Source: Streptomyces tauricus (lineage in GTDB: Bacteria > Actinomycetota > Actinomycetes > Streptomycetales > Streptomycetaceae). From it: a DNA stretch of 64,000 bases. The notes beneath the pieces were generated by a model. The model searched no databases, was not told where the DNA came from, and saw nothing but the letters and a program-made list of their open reading frames with translations. The stretch covers positions 1-64,000 of the forward strand of contig NZ_BMVY01000016.1 in NCBI RefSeq assembly GCF_014650955.1, given 5' to 3'. This document shows positions 17,501 to 26,986 of this stretch, one piece after another; the stretch's first letter is position 1; each line of letters begins with the position of its first letter. A program made the position numbers and the translations under genes.

Positions 17501-20299
17501 CTTCTCGATGCCGTCATCGATCTGCCCGACGACGGAGGACACGGCGCGGTGGTGGGCAGCGGGCGCCTGTCGCCGGAGCGCCATCCGTGGCTCGCCGATC
17601 AGGTGGTGCACGGCGCCGTGCTGGTCCCGGGCACGGTACTGGCGGACCTGGCGGTGTGGGCGGCGCACAAGGCGGGGTGCGATCTCGTCGACGAACTCAC
17701 CCTGGAAACACCGCTGGTGCTGTCCCGGACGGCCGATCGCGAGATCCGTGTCGTGGTCGACGGCAAGGGTGTGCTCAGCGTCCACTCACGGGGTGAAGGC
17801 GAATCCGGGTGGCTGCGGAACGCCGTCGGGGTCGTCGGGTCCGACACCGACACCGGAGGAACCCGGGGGGAGGAAAGCCTCGCTTCCTGGCCTCCCGCGG
17901 GCGCGGTCCGCGTGCCCTTCGAGGACGAGTACGCCAGGCTGTCCGCCCTCGGGTTCAGCAACGGTCCGCTGTCGCGTGGTGTGAAGGAGGTGTGGCGGCG
18001 CGGCGACACCCTGTTCGCGCAGGTGGAGTTTCCCTCGCACGACGGCTCGGATCCGGGCCGGTTCCGGGTCCACCCGGCGCTGCTCCACGCCGCGTTGCTC
18101 CCGATCGGCCTGGGGCAGTTCGTCGACAACTCCCGGCCGGAGGGCTGGCTGCCGTTCCGCTGGACGGGGCTCCGTATGAACTCCGCCGGGCCGGGTGTGC
18201 TCCGCGTCCGTCTCGCGCCCGTGGGGGAGAACACGCTGTCCGTGGCCCTCGCGGATCGGAACGGAGTACCGGTCGGCGGCGTCGACTCCCTGAGCCTGCG
18301 GCCCGCAGACGTCGAGAAGCTGACCGAGCTGGGCTTCGACCGCCAGGACTCGCTGTTCCGGGTGGACTGGGCACCCCTTCAGGTGCCGTCCGGGGAAGCC
18401 GCGGGCAGGTACGCGGTGCTGGGCGCGTCCGGCACACTCACCGCGGCCCTGGGACAGGACGACGCGGTCGTCGGTGGCCTCGGAGAACTTGCCGCTTCCG
18501 GCCGGGCGGTCCCCCCTGTCGTCATCGCCGGTATCGATCGGGCGGGCCCGGGTGACGGCGGCACACCCGCCGACGTCGAGCGGAACATCCACCGTGTGCT
18601 GCGGTGGACTCAGGACTGGCTCGGTGACGACCGGTTCTCGGACTCCCGCCTGGTCATCGTGACGCGGCGGGCGATCGCCGACGACCAGGTTCCCCACCCC
18701 GACCCCGCGGCGGCCGCGATCTGGGGATTCGTACGCACCGCGCAGACCGAGAACCCGGGCCGGTTCACGATCGTGGACACGGACGACCAGCCCGCTTCAT
18801 GGGCTCGCATACCGGCTGCGGCGGAAACCGGAGAACCCCAGCTCAGAATCCGGGCCGGTGCCGTGACCACCCCGCGACTGGCACACGCCCACCGCACCGC
18901 CGCCGGGCCCGAGTCCCGCAGCGGGGCAACGGACGTTCCCGGGCTCGGGGCAGGGACGGTACTGATCACGGGCGGTACCAGCGGTCTGGGGGCGATGCTG
19001 TCCCGGCACCTCGTGGAGCATTACGGGGTGCGTCGGCTGGTTCTGACCAGCAGGCGAGGGCCGTCGGCGCCGGCGGCGGCAGCGCTGAGGGAGGAGCTGA
19101 CCGCGGCGGGGGCGCAGGTCGAGATCGTGGCCTGCGATGTCACGAACCGTGAGTCCGTCGCCGAGCTGATCGCCGCGATGCCCGACGCGTACCCGCTGAC
19201 GGCGGTGATCCACTGTGCGGCGGTGCTGGACGACGGGGTCGTCGAGGCGCTGACCGAGGACCGCGTGAACACGGTGCTGGCGCCCAAGGTGCACGGCGCC
19301 TGGCACCTGCACGAGCTGACCGAGCATCTGGACCTGGCCGCGTTCGTGCTGTTCTCCTCGGTCGCGAGTGTGCTCGGGACGGCCGGGCAGGCCAACTACG
19401 CGGCGGCGAACGCGTTCCTCAACGCACTGGCTGAAGCCCGTCGGGCCGCGGGACTGCCCGCCACCGCGCTGTGCTGGGGTTTCTGGGCGGAACGCGGTGA
19501 GGCGGGCGCCGACCTCCGCGAGGCGGACGTCGTACGCCTGCGACGGCAGGGTGTGCTGCCGCTGTCGTCGCACGAAGGGCTCGCGCTCTTCGACGCGGCG
19601 ATCTCGCGCGGTGAGCCGGTGCTGGTGCCCGCGCGCCTGAACCTCCCGGCACCGGGCGCGCCCCACACGGGGCAGGCGGGCTCGCCGCTCCTGCGCGGTC
19701 TGCTCGGGACGCCCGCCGAACCCGCCGGCCCGGGAAGCCGGGAGCTCACCGACGGCGGACTCGCGCAGCGGGTGAGAACGCTGCCGCGGGCCGACGCGGA
19801 GGCGGTACTGCTCGACACCGTCCGGGCCCAGACCGCGATCGTCCTCGGTGATGCCGACACCGGGAGGATCGGTCCCGTGGTCGCCTTCAGGGACCTGGGG
19901 GTCGATTCACTCATGGCGCTGGAACTGCGCAACAAGCTGGCCGCGGCGACCGGCCTGAAGCTGCCTGCCACGCTCGCGTTCGACCACCCGAACCCGAGCG
20001 CCCTCGCGCGGTCCCTGTACGAAGCCCTCACCCCCGACTCCGGTGCAGGGCCGCAATCTCCGGCGGACCGCCTGACCACGGAGATCGAAGGACTGGGCGC
20101 TCGGCTGGAGGACGCGTTCCTCGAACTCGCCGAGGAGGACAGGACCACCATCTCCACTCTGCTCGCCGAACTGCAGGGCCGAGTCCGTTCGATGGTGGGC
20201 GATCGATCACCGGACGGCATCGCCGACCGGATCAGTTCGGCCTCAGCCGGCGAGCTTCTCTCGCTGCTGGACCAGGAGCTCGGCCAGGGAGAGCGATGA
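14561..20299 (+). CDS. Type I PKS module 1: KS-AT-DH(inactive)-KR-ACP
   Basis: A 1912-residue protein. I chose GTG 14561, which has GGGGGAGG just upstream; a TTG at 14546 lies upstream of that ribosome site. An N-terminal coiled docking helix precedes the KS (Cys207 in DTACSSSL; EAHGTGT; NIGH). The AT has GHSQGE (Ser708) but the selectivity motif is VPGH (808-811), neither YASH (methylmalonyl) nor HAFH (malonyl), so the extender unit is unclear. The DH-like region lacks the catalytic His: Gln1014 in LADQVVHGAVLVP, with NGPLSRG and HPALLHAAL replacing the usual YGPxFQ and HPxxxD motifs. KR is intact (GGTSGLG near 1470, Tyr1613) with LDD typical of B-type stereochemistry. ACP Ser1783. The product retains a beta-hydroxyl, which becomes C7-OH of the final acyl chain. 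Confidence 0.94.
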   Translation: MEDVDKLRSYLRRAVGDAQALRERVRELEESAREPIAIVGVGCRFPGGVTSPEGLWGVVSEGVDAMGDFPSDRGWDLEGLYDPDPDAHGKTYTRSGGFLPDLAEFDPAFFGISPREALAMDPQQRLMLETSWEALERAGIDPAGLRGSATGVFTGIYGVDYGPRMGGGAAGEVAGFAIAGTYTSVASGRVAYVLGLEGPAVSVDTACSSSLVAVQQAVRSLRSGECGLALAGGVSVLPTPGLFVEVARQRGLSADGRCKSFAESADGTGWGEGAGALVLERLSDALRHGRRIWAVIRGSAINQDGASNGLTAPSELAQQRVIRAALADAGLSAAEVDAVEAHGTGTRLGDPIEAEALLATYGQDRDPDSPLWLGSLKSNIGHTQAAAGVGGMIKMIMAMRHGVLPRTLHVDRPTPHVDWSAGAVELLTEARQWPSTPGRPRRAGVSSFGVSGTNAHLILEQAPEMPEAPEAEEVVARPAVALPAVARPTVARPAVEPGGTPSAAPGESPTTSSTRVSEGPSAPAPGAAVPWVLSARSAQALRGQALRLRDGVAANADLPVAGVGYSLVATRSLFEHRQVVIGADRGALLAGLTAAAEGGRNPVGVVSGVAKPVGRTVFVFPGQGSQWAGMGRELWESSPVFAEQLRACAEALAPWVSWSLIDTLLGGPEAADLDRIDVVQPVLFAVMVSLAQLWRSLGVAPDAVIGHSQGEIAAACVAGALTLQDAAKIVALRSRLLATAAQDGGMAGIVLPEHRVRELLGRVGPRAVIAAVNGPYSTTVSGEASAVKELVAICEAEGARARWIPASVPGHSPLMDQFEDRLLDELGPLTPVSSPVAFYSTVTGGPVDTAELDAAYWFRNMREPVQFEAAMRRLLEEEYGAFIEVSPHPLLTINIQDMLDSTPGADGVVVGSLRRGDGGPARLYRSVAEAFVAGVEVSWEAVFPGWDGRWVELPTYAFQRQRYWLNTPQDTTTGSTSDHPLLDAVIDLPDDGGHGAVVGSGRLSPERHPWLADQVVHGAVLVPGTVLADLAVWAAHKAGCDLVDELTLETPLVLSRTADREIRVVVDGKGVLSVHSRGEGESGWLRNAVGVVGSDTDTGGTRGEESLASWPPAGAVRVPFEDEYARLSALGFSNGPLSRGVKEVWRRGDTLFAQVEFPSHDGSDPGRFRVHPALLHAALLPIGLGQFVDNSRPEGWLPFRWTGLRMNSAGPGVLRVRLAPVGENTLSVALADRNGVPVGGVDSLSLRPADVEKLTELGFDRQDSLFRVDWAPLQVPSGEAAGRYAVLGASGTLTAALGQDDAVVGGLGELAASGRAVPPVVIAGIDRAGPGDGGTPADVERNIHRVLRWTQDWLGDDRFSDSRLVIVTRRAIADDQVPHPDPAAAAIWGFVRTAQTENPGRFTIVDTDDQPASWARIPAAAETGEPQLRIRAGAVTTPRLAHAHRTAAGPESRSGATDVPGLGAGTVLITGGTSGLGAMLSRHLVEHYGVRRLVLTSRRGPSAPAAAALREELTAAGAQVEIVACDVTNRESVAELIAAMPDAYPLTAVIHCAAVLDDGVVEALTEDRVNTVLAPKVHGAWHLHELTEHLDLAAFVLFSSVASVLGTAGQANYAAANAFLNALAEARRAAGLPATALCWGFWAERGEAGADLREADVVRLRRQGVLPLSSHEGLALFDAAISRGEPVLVPARLNLPAPGAPHTGQAGSPLLRGLLGTPAEPAGPGSRELTDGGLAQRVRTLPRADAEAVLLDTVRAQTAIVLGDADTGRIGPVVAFRDLGVDSLMALELRNKLAAATGLKLPATLAFDHPNPSALARSLYEALTPDSGAGPQSPADRLTTEIEGLGARLEDAFLELAEEDRTTISTLLAELQGRVRSMVGDRSPDGIADRISSASAGELLSLLDQELGQGER

Positions 20300-23200
20300 C
20301 GAACGACGACAATGCCGAAGTTCTCGACTACCTGAAGCGCACATCGATCGAGCTGATGGACACACGTCGGCGCCTGCACGAGGTCACGGAGGCCGCCGCC
20401 GAGCCCATCGCGGTGGTGGGTGTCGCCTGCCGCTTCCCGGGCGGGGCGGTCTCCCCGGAGGCGTTGTGGGAGTTGGTGCTGGCGGGCGAGGACGCGGTGT
20501 CGGACTTTCCCGACGACCGCCACTGGGACCTGGAGAGTCTGTACGACCCGGATCCGGACCGGCCGGGTACCTGCTACACACGTTCCGGCGGCTTCCTGTA
20601 CGACGCGGGTGACTTCGACGCCGAGTTCTTCGGGATCAACCCACGCGAGGCGCTGGCCGCCGACCCGCAGCAGCGGTTGCTGCTGGAGACGTCGTGGGAG
20701 TCCCTGGAACGCGCCGGTATCGACCCGCTGACCCTGCGCGGCAGCAACACCGGCGTCTTCGCCGGCCTGGCGTACTTCGGATACGGGAACCACTTCTTCA
20801 CCCCCGAGGTCATCTCGGGCTACGGGCAGACCGGTTCGCTGCTGAGCGTCGCCTCAGGTCGGGTGGCGTACTCGCTGGGTCTGGAGGGCCCGGCGGTGTC
20901 GGTGGACACCGCGTGCTCGTCGTCGCTGGTGGCGGTGCACCAGGCGGTGCAGTCGCTGCGACAGGGCGAGAGCGCGCTGGCCCTGGCCGGTGGCACCACC
21001 GTCATGGCCATGCCGCAGGTGTTCCGGGAGCTCTCCAGGCAGCGGGGCCTGGCGGTGGACGGCCGGTGCAAGGCGTTCGCCGACGCGGCGGACGGCACCG
21101 GCTTCTCCGAGGGCGCCGGGATGCTGGTGCTGGAGCGGCTGTCGGACGCGCGGCGCCACGGCCGTCCCATCTGGGCGGTGATCCGGGGCTCGGCGATCAA
21201 CCAGGACGGGGCCTCCAACGGGCTGACCGCGCCCAACGGGCCGTCGCAGCAGCGGGTCATCCGCGCGGCGCTTGCGAACTCCCGGGTGCAGGCGAACGAA
21301 GTGGACGCGGTGGAGGCCCACGGGACGGGCACGGTACTGGGCGACCCCATCGAGGCGCAGGCGCTGCTGGCCACCTACGGGCAGGACCGGGACCCGGGCA
21401 GCCCGCTGTGGCTGGGCTCGCTGAAGTCGAACATCGGCCACGCGCAGGCCGCCGCGAGTGTCGGCGGAATGATCAAGATGATCATGGCGATGCGGCACGG
21501 GGTACTGCCCAGGACGCTGCACGTGGACCGCCCGACGACCCACGTGGACTGGTCGGCCGGGGCGGTGGAGCTGCTGACCGAGGCCAGACAGTGGCCGCGC
21601 ACCCCGGGACGGCCCCGGCGAGCGGGTGTGTCCGCCTTCGGGGCCAGCGGCACCAACGCGCACCTGATCCTGGAGGAGGCGCCCGAGCCCGAGCCTGAGC
21701 CCGGGCCGGAGGCAGGGTCAGTGCTCTCCGTCGCCGATCAACTGCCGGGCGGTCTTGGTGGGTTGGTGCCGTGGGTCGTGTCGGGGCGGTCGGCGCGGGC
21801 GCTGCGGGCGCAGGCGGAGAAGCTGCGTGATTTCGTTGCCGCTGATCCTGGCTTGGATGTCGCCGATGTGGGTGGGGCGTTGGTGTCGAGCCGGTCGGCT
21901 TTCGGGCATCGGGCGGTGGTGCTGGGGCGTGACCGGGACGAGTTGCTGAGTGGTCTGGCGTCGTTGCGTGACGGTACGGAGTCCGCCGGGGTGGTGCGGG
22001 GTGTCGCCGGGGACCTGGGTGGTGTGGTCTTCATGTTCCCGGGTCAGGGGTCGCAGTGGGCCGGTGTGGGGCGGCAGTTGTATGACGCCTTCCCGGTCTT
22101 CGCGCGGAGCCTCGACGAGATCTGCGAACACTTCGACGAACACCTTCCCTATGACCTGAAGCCCCTGCTCCTCGCCGACTCACCCGAGGAACACCGAGCC
22201 GACCGGACAGACATCGCGCAGCCGGCGTTGTTCGCCCTGCAAGTCAGCTTGTACCGGCTCCTGGTGAGGTTCTGTCGGCCACCGGACCACCTGGTCGGTC
22301 ATTCCATCGGCGAGATCGCCGCCGCTCACGTGTCCGGAGCCCTGGACCTCGCCGACGCGACACGGCTCGTGGCCGCTCGCGGACTGGTCATGCAGACCGT
22401 CGGCGAGCGCGGTGCCATGCTGGCGGTACGCGCCTCGGAAGCCGAAGTGAGCGCAGCGCTCCCCGAGTTCGACCGCATCGGTATCGCCGCCGTCAACGGG
22501 CCGGGATCGGTGGTGGTCTCGGGCATCCGCGATCAGGTCCTCGCCCTCCGGGACCGGCTCGTCGCCGGCGGCACCTCGGTCAAACTGCTGCAGGTCGACC
22601 ACGCGTTCCACTCCCCGCTCATGGACCCGGTCCTGGACGAGTTCGCCGGATCGATCGGAGAGCTGTCCGCGGGCCTTATGTCGATCCCGGTCGTCTCCAC
22701 CAGATCGGGCCGCGAGGCCACGCTCCAGGAGCTGACCTCCATGGAGCACTGGGTGAACCACGTGCGCGAACCCGTTCGCTTCCACGACGGCGTGGAGTGC
22801 GCCCGCGCGGCCGGTGCGAACGTCTTCCTCGAAGTGGGACCGGGATCGACCCTCACCGGCATCCTCAAGGAGGCCTTCGCCGGCGAGGACGTGGACGACG
22901 CGGTGGTCCTGTCGGCGTCGCGGCGGGACCGCGGCGCGGTGGACGCCCTGGTCGGCTCGCTGGCACAACTGCACACCCAGGGCGTGGCCGTGGACTGGGA
23001 CGCCGTGTTCGGGGCGCGTCGGCGGCGGGTGGACCTTCCGACGTACGCGTTCCAGCGGCAGCGGTACTGGTTGGATTTCCGGGCCGGGACGGACGGGGCG
23101 GACGTGGCCTCCGCGGGGCTGGCTGCCCCGGAACACCCGTTGCTGGGCGCTGTGGTGGACCACCCCGGCACCGACGAGGTGGTGTTCACCGACCTGTGGT

Positions 23201-26200
23201 CCCTGCGGACCCACGCATGGCTGGCCGATCACGCCGTGTTCGGCGCGGTCGTCGTCCCGGCGACGGCCTACCTGGACCTGGCCCTGTGGGTGGGCGGCTT
23301 CGTCGGGTGCGAGGGGGTGGAGGAACTCTCCCTGGAGGTTCCCCTGGTTCTTCCCGACTCGGGTGACGTACAGCTGCGGGTCGTCGTCGGTGCGGCCGAC
23401 GAGACGGGGCGCCGCTCCCTGGACGTGTACTCGCGGCACGGCGGGGACGACCGGACGACCGGTGGCTGGACCCGCCACGCGACGGGGAGCCTGCCGCCGA
23501 GCACACCAGGGACACCAAGTACGCCGAGCACACCGGGGACGGCCGCGGGGTCCGATGACGGGCGCTCTCTTGCCGTGTGGCCGCCGGCCGGGGCGGAACG
23601 ACTCGACGTCGACGGCCTCTACGACTCCTTCGCGGACGCCGGTTTCGTCTACGGCCCGGCCTTCCTCGGACTGCGAGAGGTATGGCGGCGGGACGCCGAT
23701 CTCCTCGCGCTGGCCACACTGCCGATGGCCGCCGAGAGCGCGGCCGGTGCCGGGTTCACGCTGCATCCGGCGCTGATCGACTCCGTGCTGCACGCGGTGG
23801 TGGCCGGCGGCCTCATCGAGGTGGCCGGCGACCAGGCGTGGATGCCTTTCTCGTGGTCCGGGGTGAACCTGCTCGGGGAGTGCGGCCCGAGCGTACGGGT
23901 CCGGATCTCCCCGGTCGGCGACGGCGTCGTATCAGTGGCCGTCGCGGACGAGCACGGCCGCCCGGTCGCTCACATCGAGGCGCTGACGTTCCGGCCGGCG
24001 AGCGCCGAACAACTGCGGTCGGTGCGCGGCGGCCACGAGCAGTCGCTGTACGAACTGCGATGGCGGCCGGCCCAGCCGGACAAGCGGCGGACCGACCGCG
24101 GCCGGTGGGCCGTACTCGGTACGAAGAACGGCCTGGCCGCCAGGCTCCGCGAGGCGGACGACGAGAATGCCGAGTTGTACGAGTCCCTGGACGAGGTCCT
24201 CTCCGGGGAGGCACCCCGGCACATCGTCCTGTGCCTGGACGATTTCGCCACCGCCACCGCCACCGCCACCGCCGACACCGATGTGCTCGGCGAGGTCGGC
24301 AGCGCGGACACGCGTGTCCTGGACGGAGTAAGACGATTCCTCGCCGCCGAGCCGCTCGCCGGATCCACGCTGGTGGTCCTCACCCGCCTGGCTCTCGACA
24401 CCGGAGGAGGGGAGAGCGTCGAAAGCCTCCCCGGCGCCTCCGTGTGGGGCTTGATCCGCTCCGCCCAGACCGAGCACCCCGGCAGGTTCCGGCTGGTGGA
24501 CACCGACGACGAGGCGGTCTCCTGGGCGCGTCTCCCGGACGCGCTCGCCGCCGGCGAGGACCAACTGGCGCTGCGCGGGGGCGAATACCTCGTCCCCCGT
24601 ATGGCGACGGCCGCGCCCGCGCACAACCAGCTGGAGCCCCCGGCGGCCGGCGCGCACCGGCTGGGCATTCTCAAGAAGGGGACACTGGAGAACCTGACCT
24701 GGGTTCCCTGCCCCGAGGTGGAAGCGCCCCTGACGAGCGGCCAGGTGCGCATCGCCGTACACGCCGCGGGGCTCAGCTTCCGCGATGTCACGATCGCCCT
24801 GGGACTGGTGGAGAGAACAGCCATCGACGCCGGGCTCGGCAGTGAGGGCGCCGGAACAGTGGTGGAGGTGGCGGACGACGTCACCGGACTCTCGCCGGGC
24901 GACCGGGTGACGGGTATCTTCTCCGGCGCCTTCGGCCGCGTGGCGGTGGCGGACCACCGGATGCTCATGCCCGTCCCCGACGAGTGGAGCTACGCCGAAG
25001 CGGCGTCCGTACCGGGTGCCTTCCTCACCGCCTACTACGCGCTCTGCCACCTGACGAAGCTCGCGAAGGGGCAACGGATCCTCATCCACGCCGCGGCGGG
25101 CGGTGTCGGGATGGCCGCTGTCCAACTGGCGAGGCACGCCGGTGCCGAGATCTACGCAACCGCCAGCCCGGCCAAGTGGCCCGCCCTGCGCGCCGTGGGA
25201 CTGGACGACGCGCACCTGGCGTCGTCGCGGACTCTGGAGTTCGCGGACACGTTCCTGGCGTCCTCGGGAGGCCGTGGCGTGGATCTCGTCCTGAACTCCC
25301 TCGCGCACGAATTCGTGGACGCCTCGCTGAAGGTGCTTCCCGGCGGCGGGAGTTTCATCGAGATGGGGAAGACGGACATCCGCGACCCCCAGCGGGTGGC
25401 GGCCGATCACCCCGGAGTCGACTACCAGGCCTTCGACCTCTACGAGGCGGGCCCGGACCTGATCCATGAGATGTTCGAAGCGGTCATGGAGCTGTTCGCC
25501 GACGGACGGCTGCACCTGAACCCGGTCTCCGTCCGGAACATCCGCGACGCGCGCAAGGCGTTCCGCGAGATGAGCCAGGGCCGCCACGTCGGGAAGATCG
25601 TTTTTGAGCTGGGCGACGGCTTCGGCGGTGGGACCGTGCTGGTCACCGGAGGGACCGGCGGAGTGGGCGCGCTGGTGGCGCGGCACCTCGTCGCCGAACA
25701 CGGTGTACGCAGCCTGCTGTTGGCGAGCCGGCGGGGCCTGGCAGCCGCGGGCGCCGCCGACCTGGTCTCGGACCTGGAGGCGGCCGGCGCGCTCGTCAGG
25801 GTCGTGGAATGCGATGTCGCGGACCGCGACGCCGTGGCCGGCCTGCTCGCGGACATGCCCGCCGCGTACCCGCTGACGGCGGTCATGCACGCGGCCGGTG
25901 TGCTGGCGGACGGCACCGTCGAGTCGCTGACCGCGGAGAGCCTGGACCGTGTGCTGAGCGCCAAGGCAGGCGGTGCGGTCAACCTGCACGAGCTGACCCG
26001 GGGACACACCCTTTCGGCGTTCGTCCTGTTCTCCGCGCTGGCGGGCACGCTCGGCACCGCGGGACAGGCGAACTACGCCGCGGCGAACACGTTCCTGGAC
26101 GGTCTCGCGGCGCGGCGCAGGGCGTCCGGCCTGGTCGGCACGTCACTGTGCTGGGGCTGGTGGGAGCAGCGCAGCGGCATGACCGAGGACCTGGACGAGG

Positions 26201-26985
26201 CCGACCTCTCGCGCGTCCGGCGGCTGGGCATCGCCGAGATGCCGACCGCCGAGGCACTGGCCCTGTTCGACTCGGCGTGCACGTTCGACAAGGCTGTGCT
26301 GATCCCGGCCCGGATGGACCTCTCCCTGCTGCGGAACAGGACCGCTGACGAACTGCCGCCCCTGCTGCGCGACCTCGTGGACGGCAGCCGTCCACGCCGG
26401 AACCGGACGAGCACGACCAGCGGCAGCGGCTCCGTCGGCCTGGCCGCCAGGCTGGCCGCCCTGCCGGAGCGCGAGGCGACGGCGGCAGCCCTCGACTGGG
26501 TCCGCGAACAGGCGGCCATCGTGCTCGGACACCCGTCCAGCGCGGCCGTCGAAGCGGACCAGGCGTTCACGGACCTCGGATTCGACTCGCTGACGTCGGT
26601 CGAACTGTGCAACCGCCTGGCCTCCTCGACCGGGCTGCGCCTGCCGGCCGCACTCGTGTTCAGCTACCCGACACCACGCGAGCTGGGCGCACACCTCTTC
26701 GGCCTGCTGCGTCCCCAACCGCCGGACGGCCCGGACGGCCCGGACGGCCCGGCCGACCCGGCCGAGGACGAGGAGATCCGCGAAGTGCTGCGGACCGTCC
26801 CGATCGACCGGCTGCGCAGCGCGGGCCTCCTGGAGCGGGTGCTGGAATGCGCCGCCCCGACTCGGCCGGACACCGAAGGGCAGCTGCCCGGCGTGGGCAA
26901 CGGTGCGGGCACAGGTGCGGACGAACTGGCGGCGATGGACCTGGACGCACTGGTCGACCTGGCGCTGGACGAGAGGGGCAAGTGA
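20296..26985 (+). CDS. Type I PKS module 2: KS-AT(malonyl)-DH-ER-KR-ACP
   Basis: A 2229-residue, fully reducing module whose ATG overlaps the previous stop (ATGA). KS Cys207; AT GHSIGE (Ser670) with HAFH (769-772), the malonyl signature; DH with His979 in LADHAVFGAVVVP plus YGPAFLG and HPALIDSVLH; ER with the NADPH motif GGVGMAAVQLA near 1602; KR with GGTGGVG near 1781 and Tyr1927; ACP Ser2098. It adds an unsubstituted two-carbon unit and reduces the previous beta-carbon to CH2, giving C4H2-C5H2 of the final chain. The KS-AT junction is nearly identical to that of the next PKS, yet the AT differs in type. The linker has a small PDG repeat (about 26,730-26,750), and a short Ala-Thr repeat (about 24,247-24,276) sits in the post-DH linker. 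Confidence 0.95.
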   Translation: MTNDDNAEVLDYLKRTSIELMDTRRRLHEVTEAAAEPIAVVGVACRFPGGAVSPEALWELVLAGEDAVSDFPDDRHWDLESLYDPDPDRPGTCYTRSGGFLYDAGDFDAEFFGINPREALAADPQQRLLLETSWESLERAGIDPLTLRGSNTGVFAGLAYFGYGNHFFTPEVISGYGQTGSLLSVASGRVAYSLGLEGPAVSVDTACSSSLVAVHQAVQSLRQGESALALAGGTTVMAMPQVFRELSRQRGLAVDGRCKAFADAADGTGFSEGAGMLVLERLSDARRHGRPIWAVIRGSAINQDGASNGLTAPNGPSQQRVIRAALANSRVQANEVDAVEAHGTGTVLGDPIEAQALLATYGQDRDPGSPLWLGSLKSNIGHAQAAASVGGMIKMIMAMRHGVLPRTLHVDRPTTHVDWSAGAVELLTEARQWPRTPGRPRRAGVSAFGASGTNAHLILEEAPEPEPEPGPEAGSVLSVADQLPGGLGGLVPWVVSGRSARALRAQAEKLRDFVAADPGLDVADVGGALVSSRSAFGHRAVVLGRDRDELLSGLASLRDGTESAGVVRGVAGDLGGVVFMFPGQGSQWAGVGRQLYDAFPVFARSLDEICEHFDEHLPYDLKPLLLADSPEEHRADRTDIAQPALFALQVSLYRLLVRFCRPPDHLVGHSIGEIAAAHVSGALDLADATRLVAARGLVMQTVGERGAMLAVRASEAEVSAALPEFDRIGIAAVNGPGSVVVSGIRDQVLALRDRLVAGGTSVKLLQVDHAFHSPLMDPVLDEFAGSIGELSAGLMSIPVVSTRSGREATLQELTSMEHWVNHVREPVRFHDGVECARAAGANVFLEVGPGSTLTGILKEAFAGEDVDDAVVLSASRRDRGAVDALVGSLAQLHTQGVAVDWDAVFGARRRRVDLPTYAFQRQRYWLDFRAGTDGADVASAGLAAPEHPLLGAVVDHPGTDEVVFTDLWSLRTHAWLADHAVFGAVVVPATAYLDLALWVGGFVGCEGVEELSLEVPLVLPDSGDVQLRVVVGAADETGRRSLDVYSRHGGDDRTTGGWTRHATGSLPPSTPGTPSTPSTPGTAAGSDDGRSLAVWPPAGAERLDVDGLYDSFADAGFVYGPAFLGLREVWRRDADLLALATLPMAAESAAGAGFTLHPALIDSVLHAVVAGGLIEVAGDQAWMPFSWSGVNLLGECGPSVRVRISPVGDGVVSVAVADEHGRPVAHIEALTFRPASAEQLRSVRGGHEQSLYELRWRPAQPDKRRTDRGRWAVLGTKNGLAARLREADDENAELYESLDEVLSGEAPRHIVLCLDDFATATATATADTDVLGEVGSADTRVLDGVRRFLAAEPLAGSTLVVLTRLALDTGGGESVESLPGASVWGLIRSAQTEHPGRFRLVDTDDEAVSWARLPDALAAGEDQLALRGGEYLVPRMATAAPAHNQLEPPAAGAHRLGILKKGTLENLTWVPCPEVEAPLTSGQVRIAVHAAGLSFRDVTIALGLVERTAIDAGLGSEGAGTVVEVADDVTGLSPGDRVTGIFSGAFGRVAVADHRMLMPVPDEWSYAEAASVPGAFLTAYYALCHLTKLAKGQRILIHAAAGGVGMAAVQLARHAGAEIYATASPAKWPALRAVGLDDAHLASSRTLEFADTFLASSGGRGVDLVLNSLAHEFVDASLKVLPGGGSFIEMGKTDIRDPQRVAADHPGVDYQAFDLYEAGPDLIHEMFEAVMELFADGRLHLNPVSVRNIRDARKAFREMSQGRHVGKIVFELGDGFGGGTVLVTGGTGGVGALVARHLVAEHGVRSLLLASRRGLAAAGAADLVSDLEAAGALVRVVECDVADRDAVAGLLADMPAAYPLTAVMHAAGVLADGTVESLTAESLDRVLSAKAGGAVNLHELTRGHTLSAFVLFSALAGTLGTAGQANYAAANTFLDGLAARRRASGLVGTSLCWGWWEQRSGMTEDLDEADLSRVRRLGIAEMPTAEALALFDSACTFDKAVLIPARMDLSLLRNRTADELPPLLRDLVDGSRPRRNRTSTTSGSGSVGLAARLAALPEREATAAALDWVREQAAIVLGHPSSAAVEADQAFTDLGFDSLTSVELCNRLASSTGLRLPAALVFSYPTPRELGAHLFGLLRPQPPDGPDGPDGPADPAEDEEIREVLRTVPIDRLRSAGLLERVLECAAPTRPDTEGQLPGVGNGAGTGADELAAMDLDALVDLALDERGK
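21660..22117 (+). repeat. Near-identical KS-AT junction, copy 1 (copy 2 at 28372-28829)
   Basis: The post-KS linker and the first part of the AT are almost identical in DNA to the same region of the next PKS gene, offset 6712 bp. Identity stops sharply at about 22117, where this gene continues into a malonyl-type AT and the other into a methylmalonyl-type AT. The tract has a more T-rich wobble base than its surroundings. Confidence 0.85.
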
Positions 26986-26986
26986 C

